From: a virus
Direction: 5' to 3' (one strand)
DNA: 25,058 nt
Virus record (IMG/VR): IMGVR_UViG_3300030333_004505
Coordinates: 4,233 to 29,290 of that record
The position numbers were made by a program, and so were the translations under genes. Under the pieces are notes generated by a model. That model made no database searches, was not told the origin of the DNA, and was given only the letters and a program-made list of their open reading frames with translations. This document shows positions 20,780 to 25,058 of the stretch, piece after piece; the first letter of the stretch is position 1, and each line of letters begins with the position of its first letter.

Positions 20780-21237
20780 TGTATTATGTAGTCATCAGTG
20801 CTCACAGGCCAGTGAGTGATGTTGGCGTAGCATAGTCCTTGGGAGAACATCTCTTTGCCGAACAAACGGATGCCAAGGGCTCTCAATAGGTTGTAGTGAC
20901 CTAATATTATCGCTGAAATCAATGTGATAATATCTCGTAAAGAGTTGAGGGATACGCAGGGAACTAACAAAGTAGAGTTTGTTGGTCGTTACATCATAGT
21001 TGAGGAAAGTTCTCCTCTAGACTATAATGATAGCAATCCAAAGGTATAAGTTCAGGTAACTGAACAATGTCTTGGAGTGGTGTTGTGCGGTAATTCGCAA
21101 AGCCACTAGCAGTAATGCTACTATCAGATGTGCGTGAGTCGAAAGACCACAACGAAAGAACTTCCTGTTGTTGGGTAGGCACTATGAAACTGTGCTTCTA
21201 CAAGTCCAACTATGTGCATAATACATTATTTTTTTTT
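20780..21237 (+). ncRNA. large multi-branched structured RNA (about 450 nt)
   Basis: TGTATTATG-TAG (20780-20791) pairs with CTA-CATAATACA (21209-21225, with a four-base bulge), closing about 440 bases; TTATTTTTTTTT follows (21226-21237). Inside are many local helices: ATCA/TGAT with CTCAC/GTGAG (20794-20820); CCTTGG/CCAAGG (20837-20878) enclosing two hairpins; CTCTCAA/TTGAGGG (20880-20951) enclosing TAGGT/ACCTA and ATATTATC/GATAATAT; CTAACAAA/TTTGTTGG (20964-20985); ATAGT-GAGGA/TCCTC-ACTAT (20996-21025); GTTCAG-GTAA-CTGAAC (21050-21065); TAGCA-GTAA-TGCTA (21107-21120); GTG-a-GTC-GAAA-GAC-CAC (21134-21150); and GTTGG-GTAG-GCAC/GTGC-CTAC-CCAAC (21170-21210). Three loops are GNRA on this strand only. 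This is the style of large ornate RNAs such as ROOL or GOLLD, though identity with either is not claimed. No plus-strand gene fits here. Confidence 0.75.
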
Positions 21238-21270
21238 GTCATTATTATCTTAAATAACAAGGAGGCTATT

Positions 21271-21468
21271 ATGGTAAGAGTTTATTATTGTAATTGCTGT
21301 AAAGAAGTAACAGACTTCATTAATTGTAGTCTCGAAGAGGCTGATGAAGTAATGGATTTCTTTAACGATATGGGTTTTCCAGAATCACCCAATATCATAG
21401 TAAAACCAAATCGTAACGAGTGTTATAGGTGTATGCCTGACGCTCATTATCGTGTTGGCGGTATTTAA
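21271..21468 (+). CDS. 65-residue cysteine-rich, zinc-binding-type protein
   Basis: Starts MVRVYYCNCCKEVTDFINCS. The frame is open further upstream, but ATG 21271 has AAGGAGG six bases before it and the same leader as the 115-residue gene, so it is the start. C7-x2-C10 and C51-YR-C54, about 40 residues apart, with C9 and C19 in addition, suggest a treble-clef or zinc-ribbon-like metal site. The middle is acidic and helical (EEADEVMDFFNDMG). No family is recognised. It lies between two structured RNA elements. Confidence 0.75.
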   Translation: MVRVYYCNCCKEVTDFINCSLEEADEVMDFFNDMGFPESPNIIVKPNRNECYRCMPDAHYRVGGI

Positions 21469-21474
21469 TTAAGT

Positions 21475-21663
21475 ATCAGGTAGTTAAGGTCGACCCTACT
21501 GAGTCCATATTCTAGTATTGTCTAGGCCAAGGTATCAGAGGTAAGCATCATCATCTACTAAAATGGAAGAGCACCAGTCGTGAGGCTGTCCCTCTAGAGT
21601 TCATCACTGCAAGAGGGCTGATGAAATAAAAGTGAATGTTAAGTTATGTCTTAACTACCTGAT
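21475..21663 (+). ncRNA. structured RNA closed by a perfect 14-pair stem, with alternative folds
   Basis: ATCAGGTAGTTAAG (21475-21488) and CTTAACTACCTGAT (21650-21663) are perfectly complementary and enclose 161 bases. Inside are CAGTC-GTGA-GGCTG (21575-21588, a GNRA loop on the plus strand), CCT-a-CTGA with TCAG-AGG near the 5' side, and two overlapping pairs: CCCTCT (21590-21595) with AGAGGG (21612-21617), and TTCATCA (21600-21606) with TGATGAA (21619-21625). The 3' closing arm can also pair locally: GTTAAG (21638-21643) with CTTAAC (21650-21655). The element ends 27 bases before the next start codon. It is either a switching leader or a processed small RNA. Confidence 0.65.
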
Positions 21664-21690
21664 TTAACCAAGAAAACAAGGAGGAATGTG

Positions 21691-21906
21691 ATGAGTAGAG
21701 GATTCACACCTGAAAGTCTCAAGGCACTAGTCAATGATGTAGTGTTCTGGAGCAAACACACCAACGGACGTAGAGTTGGTAAATCACTTGTGCTAAAAGC
21801 CATTATTAATGGTAGAGCAAGTAGTTTAGTTGACTATGTCCTGTCGGCTAAAAGTGGTGAAATGACACCATTGCCAAAGGATTGGCACAAACCTTTATAT
21901 GTCTAA
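21691..21906 (+). CDS. 71-residue protein of unknown function
   Basis: Starts MSRGFTPESLKALVNDVVFW at ATG 21691, with AAGGAGG six bases upstream (a GTG directly before it is less likely). It is basic and probably helical in the first 55 residues (RRVGKSLVLKAIINGRASSL), ending PLPKDWHKPLYV. No motif is recognised. It overlaps the next gene by eight bases (ATGTCTAA) and leads a run of five tightly packed small genes. Confidence 0.7.
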   Translation: MSRGFTPESLKALVNDVVFWSKHTNGRRVGKSLVLKAIINGRASSLVDYVLSAKSGEMTPLPKDWHKPLYV

Positions 21907-22123
21907 AGGTATCAAACTTCCACACGGCATTGAGTCACTGTTCGAATTAGAGCAGTGGCTCAGGTCTGTGTTCACTTTTTCTTATGAGCGGGAAATAAGT
22001 GCTAGGAGTCTAGAAGACAATATTGAATTGGCTTTAAAAATGGAAGAAGAAATAGACTCACAAATTGACGCTCAAATCGATGAATATTACTTAAGCAAAG
22101 GAGAGATAGATGGTAATATTTAA
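21899..22123 (+). CDS. 74-residue acidic helical protein
   Basis: Starts MSKGIKLPHGIESLFELEQW at ATG 21899 inside the preceding gene's last codons, without an evident ribosome binding site of its own. The second half is acidic and probably one long helix (NIELALKMEEEIDSQIDAQI). The ribosome binding site of the next gene lies in its last codons. No family is recognised. Confidence 0.65.
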   Translation: MSKGIKLPHGIESLFELEQWLRSVFTFSYEREISARSLEDNIELALKMEEEIDSQIDAQIDEYYLSKGEIDGNI

Positions 22124-22253
22124 TATCCCAGAATGGCTAAGTATTGTATTGGCATTGGGAATTTCATTTTTTTTGTGGTCAGCAGGTATACTGATGGCTA
22201 TGATGATAGGTGGAATTGTCAATGGGGCAATACGAAATTGGTTTAAGAAATAA
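22110..22253 (+). CDS. 47-residue single-span membrane protein
   Basis: ATG 22110 to TAA 22251-22253; AAAGGAG lies six bases upstream, a strong site. A short start (MVIFNIPEWL) is followed by a continuous hydrophobic segment of about 27 residues (SIVLALGISFFLWSAGILMA and following), then a small polar and basic tail (NGAIRNWFKK). It overlaps the previous gene by 14 bases and the next one by TAATG. A small one-span phage protein of early or middle class; its target is unknown. Confidence 0.75.
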   Translation: MVIFNIPEWLSIVLALGISFFLWSAGILMAMMIGGIVNGAIRNWFKK

Positions 22254-22501
22254 TGTCAGATTATTACAGCATTAGGCACGAATCAAGGCCAAGTCTAGAC
22301 GAGTTGTTTGGTTTCGACACTGATGATATTACAGATGTTAAATGGGAAGGTGTCAATTATAACGACCATCCTGATTATTCAGATGCCTATATTGCTTCGG
22401 CTAAGTATAGAAATAAAGAAATGACCGAGGCAGAGATAGAATTGCTAATGCAGAACTATCCTAATTGGTGTTATGATAATTTAATGGAGGCGATATTCTA
22501 A
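22253..22501 (+). CDS. 82-residue acidic protein of unknown function
   Basis: Starts MSDYYSIRHESRPSLDELFG in a TAATG overlap, and ends with TAATG into the next gene. It is rich in D, E and Y (DTDDITDVKWEGVNYNDHPD), the C-terminal third being helical (TEAEIELLMQNYPNWCYDNL). It has no membrane segment or clear motif. Acidic small proteins in this location often bind host proteins, but no evidence for that is visible. Confidence 0.7.
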   Translation: MSDYYSIRHESRPSLDELFGFDTDDITDVKWEGVNYNDHPDYSDAYIASAKYRNKEMTEAEIELLMQNYPNWCYDNLMEAIF

Positions 22502-22716
22502 TGGTATCATTTAACAAGTATGTAGACGAAACACTCGCAAGGACTAAAACAGTATGTTTCTTAGTCAAGTGTATTGAGGTACTACTGAAATACTCACGGA
22601 AAGATATGCCAAAAGGTATACGAATCAAATGTGAGCAAGTGTTAGCAGAGCACGCAAACTCTGTTCGAACAGGCAGAGGAAAGTCAATGACAAAATGGGA
22701 CGACATCGTCGTTTAA
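22501..22716 (+). CDS. 71-residue basic helical protein
   Basis: Starts MVSFNKYVDETLARTKTVCF in a TAATG overlap, with GGAGG ten bases upstream. It is basic and mainly helical (LVKCIEVLLKYSRKDMPKGI, RIKCEQVLAEHANSVRTGRG), ending KSMTKWDDIVV. No family is recognised. It is the last gene of the packed small-gene run; non-coding structured DNA follows for nearly 790 bases. Confidence 0.65.
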   Translation: MVSFNKYVDETLARTKTVCFLVKCIEVLLKYSRKDMPKGIRIKCEQVLAEHANSVRTGRGKSMTKWDDIVV

Positions 22717-22724
22717 TATTTTTG

Positions 22725-22753
22725 TTGTATAAATGCAGTATTATTAATATATT
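22725..22753 (+). promoter_or_regulatory. sigma70-like promoter before the cloverleaf-like RNA
   Basis: TTGTAT (22725-22730), 17 bases, TATATT (22748-22753). The -10 matches consensus at five of six positions and the -35 is weak. A start near 22760 falls just before the first arm of the RNA at 22767. Confidence 0.5.
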
Positions 22754-22766
22754 GTATTGCTGGCTT

Positions 22767-22859
22767 GAGGGGGCGAGTTGACCTTGGAAAAGGCAACGGA
22801 TGACCGTCATCTACTAAAGGCCCAAATACGGGACACACAGTAGAAATGCTCGTCCTCTC
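22767..22859 (+). ncRNA. cloverleaf-like structured RNA, about 93 nt
   Basis: GAGGGGGCGAG (22767-22777) pairs with CTCGTCCTCTC (22849-22859) over 11 positions with two G-U pairs. Three arms lie inside: TTG-a-CCTT-GGAA-AAGG-CAA (22778-22796, a GNRA loop on this strand), GATGA-CCG-TCATC (22799-22811), and TACT...CCC-AAATAC-GGG...AGTA (22812-22842). The result is a compact four-way junction. It is not a tRNA: the closing stem is too long, there is no TpsiC-type arm and no anticodon loop of seven. A promoter candidate precedes it at the right distance. No known RNA family is recognised. Confidence 0.65.
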
Positions 22860-22878
22860 TCTTTGTTTAATAAAATTT

Positions 22879-22975
22879 TCTTATCATCCTTCTTGTTGGA
22901 TAAGATAGGGACAAATGTTAGTCCGATATAGGCTCTCTTGTTTGTCCTTGGGCATTACACCAACCCGTGATGCCC
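22879..22975 (+). ncRNA. three consecutive hairpins, part of a structured transcript
   Basis: TCTTATC/GATAAGA (22879-22905), GGACAAA/TTTGTCC (22909-22947, large loop that can also pair GGAC with GTCC) and GGGCATTAC/GTGATGCCC (22950-22975, nine pairs with one G-U and an eight-base loop) follow one another with spacers of two to three bases. This continues into the terminator-type hairpin at 22991. There is no ORF of note. It may be the body of one RNA that starts at about 22760 and ends at 23066. Confidence 0.55.
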
Positions 22976-22990
22976 TAAAACTTCTGAACC

Positions 22991-23066
22991 GAGCGAGTGT
23001 AGTCTTTGAAACAGTGGGTTCCTTTCCCTAGCTGTTGGGTTTGTCTGCACTCGCTCATCTTTTTTT
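22991..23066 (+). terminator. long terminator-type hairpin with T7 tract
   Basis: GAGCGAGTGTAG (22991-23002) pairs with CTGCACTCGCTC (23045-23056; 12 positions, one G-U), followed by ATC and seven T (23060-23066). Inside, AACAG-t-GGG (23010-23018) pairs with CCC-tag-CTGTT (23026-23036). The T tract fits intrinsic termination; the elaborate 42-base interior suggests that the hairpin also has another role. It ends the structured stretch that begins near 22760. Confidence 0.7.
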
Positions 23067-23113
23067 AATTTGCAATTACTTGCGATTTCAGGAAACTAGT
23101 GCAAACTAGATAG

Positions 23114-23138
23114 AGACCTAGGTAAAGCCTCTAGGTCT
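23114..23138 (+). ncRNA. hairpin AGACCTAG/CTAGGTCT
   Basis: An eight-pair stem with a nine-base loop (GTAAAGCCT). It lies between the long terminator and the next structured block; ACTAG occurs twice just upstream (23096 and 23105). It may be part of the leader of the following RNA. Confidence 0.4.
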
Positions 23139-23189
23139 GTACATACAATAAACTCCTAAGAGCAGGAGGTGAGTATGGCACAAGTGATT

Positions 23190-23266
23190 TAGGGGGAATT
23201 GAAGCCAGTCAGATATAAAACCGTCTGCGTGCAGAGAATTCTCTAGAAAGCCGGACATTCCCCCTA
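23190..23266 (+). ncRNA. RNA element closed by a perfect 10-pair stem
   Basis: TAGGGGGAAT (23190-23199) and ATTCCCCCTA (23257-23266) are perfectly complementary and enclose 57 bases containing TCTG-CGTG-CAGA (23224-23235) and the palindrome AGAGAATTCTCT (23233-23244). The size is like that of a tRNA, but the stem is ten pairs and no D- or T-arm is visible. Either strand could be used; orientation follows the neighbours. Confidence 0.5.
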
Positions 23267-23289
23267 TTAGCAATTCAAGATTTAATAAT

Positions 23290-23482
23290 ATGAGTGTAAA
23301 CTGCATATCGAAGGAGAACCTTTTAAAGATGATGTGCACTGACCTAAGGTGATACTTACCCAAAGCGGTGAAGAGAAAAGAAGTTGTGAACTGCAAGCAA
23401 CTCAAAGTACCGAAGGACTGTGGATGGAAGCAGATGGGAGGCGTAGTGAAATCTAGATGTAGTAACTACGGTTTACACTCAT
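23290..23482 (+). ncRNA. structured RNA closed by a perfect 12-pair stem, directly before a gene
   Basis: ATGAGTGTAAAC (23290-23301) pairs with GTTTACACTCAT (23471-23482) and encloses 169 bases. Stacked just inside is TGCATAT/ATGTGCA (23302-23338). Further inside are CGGT/ACCG (23366-23412) enclosing AGTTG/CAACT (23382-23402), and GTAGT/ACTAC (23443-23469), which stacks next to the closing arm. The total length, about 193 bases, and the place just before a ribosome binding site match the element at 21475-21663, but the sequences are not alike. A long minus-strand frame crosses it, most likely by chance. Confidence 0.6.
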
Positions 23483-23500
23483 TAATTAAAGGAGGTCAAT

Positions 23501-23797
23501 ATGATTGACAATTACCTTATGTTATTATTCTCAATGTTGAGTGTAGTAACAATAGTTTTCATAATATGGTTATCACGAAACCTTCTGGACGTATGCTACG
23601 AGAGGGATGAGTGGAGAGAAAGAGCAGTGGATACCAATGCCGCTCTCCAAGAGATGGAACAATTAAAATATTATGAAGATACGATAGCCCGTCATCGTGA
23701 TGATGGACTTCGTCCCTATAGGGCGTTGACTCAAGTAAACTGGGATAAGACTATGAAAGAGTCACATAGCACCCGAAACCCAAACCAAGGAGAATAG
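23501..23797 (+). CDS. 98-residue N-terminally anchored membrane protein
   Basis: Starts MIDNYLMLLFSMLSVVTIVF; one hydrophobic span at about residues 5-25, then a charged, probably coiled-coil stretch (YERDEWRERAVDTNAALQEM, EQLKYYEDTIARHRDDG), and a polar tail. AAAGGAGG lies five bases before ATG 23501. It heads a short operon with the beta-grasp protein, whose AAGGAG sits in its last codons. No family is recognised. The architecture (short N-terminus, span, coil) would place the coil in either the cytoplasm or periplasm depending on topology. Confidence 0.75.
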   Translation: MIDNYLMLLFSMLSVVTIVFIIWLSRNLLDVCYERDEWRERAVDTNAALQEMEQLKYYEDTIARHRDDGLRPYRALTQVNWDKTMKESHSTRNPNQGE

Positions 23798-23803
23798 GTA
23801 CCT

Positions 23804-24046
23804 ATGGCTAAAGTTTATGCGATATCTTTCCACTCAGGTGGTCAGGTACACGAACTGGAAGCAGATTCCCCCGCTGATATAGCGTCAGGCTGGGACTTAT
23901 CTCTGGAAGGTGTCGAAATTTTCGTTAACGAAGATAAGGCACAAGTAAGCACTGACCTTAGGGATGGTGATTATGTTTCCTTCCAAAGAGATAAAGTCAC
24001 ATCTGGCTCTGATTGCATCGTAGCGCTTGCGCTCGATAGTCAGTAG
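23804..24046 (+). CDS. small beta-grasp protein, ThiS/MoaD/ubiquitin-like candidate
   Basis: An 80-residue protein. The pattern is that of a compact beta-grasp fold: strand VYAISFH (4-10), strand VHELEAD (15-21), short helix SPADIASGW (22-30), then V37-EIFVNEDKAQVST, L52-RDGDYVSF (strand, turn, strand), and KVTSG (64-68). 'VN....V..D..L.DGD.V' before a KV-GG type end is typical of ThiS/MoaD-like and phage ubiquitin-like proteins. There is no terminal GG; SG at 67-68 is followed by a 12-residue tail (SDCIVALALDSQ). A conjugated form would therefore need trimming, or the protein may be non-conjugated. The next gene encodes an E2-like candidate. ATG 23804 has AAGGAG 11 bases upstream. Confidence 0.55.
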   Translation: MAKVYAISFHSGGQVHELEADSPADIASGWDLSLEGVEIFVNEDKAQVSTDLRDGDYVSFQRDKVTSGSDCIVALALDSQ

Positions 24047-24065
24047 GAGACTGTGATGGTTTCTC

Positions 24066-24093
24066 GGGGCTCGAATGTTCGGGCCCCAGTTTT
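24066..24093 (+). terminator. terminator or attenuator between the beta-grasp and E2-like genes
   Basis: GGGGCTCGAA-TG-TTCGGGCCCC (24066-24087) forms a stem of up to ten pairs with one G-U, followed by AGTTTTCTTCT. The T tract is short, so termination is probably partial. It begins 19 bases after the stop codon. Confidence 0.65.
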
Positions 24094-24120
24094 CTTCTAT
24101 CCAAAAAACAAGGAGTAATA

Positions 24121-25058
24121 AATGGATGCAGGGTTAAAAAGATGTCTAATGGAGGTATTTTATTGTCTTAAATCAATGGAAGGAGAGCAACGAGAGTTGC
24201 AATTCAAGTTGATAGAAGAGCAATTTGATATTGTCTATTGGCAAAATCGTGGTGATAAGAATAGTCCTTATATAAATGAGGATACAAAAGAAATTAATCC
24301 CTATTATAATTCTAGGGCTATCACCATAACTGAGGTTCCATACTTTATTGTAAAGTTTGCAAAACCTCAAGTACGGGGCAGAAGAAAAGTTACTTTTGCT
24401 GACCAGTACTCAATTATCACAGCAACAGGTGGTACAATGCCAAACATACGATGCAAAGAGAACACGGCTGTAGACACAGGAATGTTCGGTCAAAGTATCA
24501 GAGGTAGATATGGCGATGGGTGGGAAAGAGCATTACATCCTCATATTTCAGGAGCACAACCTTGCTTAGGTTCTTTTGAAAATATGATGTTCAAAGAGGT
24601 TCAAACAAATCCAGTAGGATTTCTGTCATTACTTGCTAAGTTTTATAGAACTTGGAATGTCGCCAGTGCATACTGGGATATCAATAGAATGACACCTCTT
24701 TACTCTAGACCTGATGAAGATGGAAATACCAAGATATTATTACCAGCTATAGTTTACGAAAGATACAAGCAGCACGGCGGCGTAAGAACTAGTACACTAC
24801 AGATGATACTTCCTCTTATAGACTATAAGAAAGTAAATCTTAATCAATATCTCAGGGCTATGGAGGTTGTAAGTCAATTAGACTATGGCTTTCCTGATGT
24901 AATGTATGGATACATACTTCCAGAGATTCAGAGAAGAGCTGGTACTATTGATTCTTACAAACCAATTTGGACAAAAGCACATTCAGCCATTAACAAGATA
25001 TCTAATGAAAGTTGGACATTTTATAGGCAAGATATAGTTGGAGACAAAAGAAGGTTGG
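24121..25058 (+). CDS. E2 ubiquitin-conjugating-like protein, 3' end outside the window
   Basis: An open frame from ATG 24121 (AAGGAG six bases upstream) to the right edge, 312 complete codons. It starts MDAGLKRCLMEVFYCLKSME. The key segment is L138-HPHISGAQPC148-L, which resembles the E2 signature HPN-[IV]-x(n)-C-L, in which the histidine-proline pair lies just before the catalytic cysteine. It is preceded by strands (YFIVKFAKPQVRG, KVTFADQYSIITATG) and followed by a helix (GFLSLLAKFYRTWNVASAYW). The cysteine is seven residues after the second histidine, eight in typical E2 enzymes. The third motif residue is H rather than N, as in prokaryotic and phage E2-like families. Residues after about 190 form a helical region of unknown function. 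The neighbouring beta-grasp protein strengthens the reading. Confidence 0.55.

Noticed and set aside
20764-21182. Two minus-strand open frames (about 68 and 62 residues) across the large RNA
   Set aside because: No ribosome binding sites, unusual composition, no coupling to other genes, and the helices and GNRA loops explain the sequence on the plus strand.
20780-21237. Group I intron
   Set aside because: CATAGTCC and AGACTATA resemble the P7 pair, but the order is reversed on the plus strand, no conserved core was found, and no gene is split around the element.
21271-21468. RING-type E3 ligase partner for the E2-like protein
   Set aside because: The protein has cysteine pairs, but their number and spacing do not make a RING pattern, and it is not adjacent to the E2-like gene.
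21618-21631. Hammerhead ribozyme core (CTGATGA followed by GAA-like bases)
   Set aside because: CTGATGA is present, but there is no stem II next to it followed by GAAA and no suitable cleavage-site stem.
23190-23266. tRNA gene
   Set aside because: The terminal stem is ten pairs, and neither a GTTCRA-type T-arm, a D-arm nor a seven-base anticodon loop could be found.
23118-23405. A minus-strand open frame of 95 codons across the RNA elements at 23190 and 23290
   Set aside because: It runs against all neighbouring genes, has no ribosome binding site, and crosses two perfect closing stems. Most likely a chance frame.
1-25058. CRISPR arrays, insertion sequences, integrase or att sites
   Set aside because: No regularly spaced repeats, transposase motifs or recombinase motifs were seen.

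Overview
The window is a phage genome segment, most likely from a tailed dsDNA phage of an uncultured, probably marine, bacterium. Three things point this way: a complete head-packaging set (small and large terminase, portal, scaffold, capsid), fibre proteins starting MASWKK (a start I associate with marine phages), and very dense gene packing with ATGA, GTGA and TAATG overlaps. Most genes have a strong AGGAGG-type ribosome binding site. No integrase, repressor, tRNA, CRISPR array or insertion sequence was seen.

Left arm (1-19793, all on the minus strand, so read from right to left): a late operon. From a divergent control region near 19.8-20.2 kb it runs through a small membrane protein, a basic protein, a PD-(D/E)XK-type nuclease candidate, an M15 peptidase endolysin, small and large terminase, a large P22-like portal, scaffold, major capsid protein and a decoration-like protein. 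Next come head-completion or adaptor proteins (two of them tandem paralogues) and a fibre cluster built from a duplicated [small helical protein + MASWKK fibre] module. The second fibre ends in an S74 self-cleaving chaperone and is followed by a lectin-like protein. After that lie several tiny membrane proteins that look like holin or spanin candidates, a zinc-ribbon protein, a calcineurin-type phosphoesterase, a MazG-like helical protein and the start of another gene. No tape measure or tail tube gene is seen, which with the portal type suggests a podovirus, though such genes could lie to the left.

Right arm (about 19.96-25.06 kb, plus strand): small genes interleaved with an unusual amount of non-coding but highly structured DNA. 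At least seven intergenic elements are closed by complementary segments of 9-17 bp or fold into multi-branch structures, several with GNRA tetraloops that read correctly only on the plus strand. The largest is about 450 nt (20780-21237), with a 9-bp closing stem, about a dozen helices and a T9 tract. A second group fills most of 22.76-23.48 kb.

At the right edge, a small beta-grasp (ThiS/MoaD/ubiquitin-like) protein precedes a long protein, cut by the window edge, that carries an HPH-x6-C-L motif resembling the HPN...C-L active-site signature of E2 ubiquitin-conjugating enzymes. This suggests a phage-encoded ubiquitin-like conjugation module; E1 and JAB peptidase genes, if present, would lie beyond 25058.

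All function calls rest on motifs, gene order and remembered family features. No database search or folding program was run.
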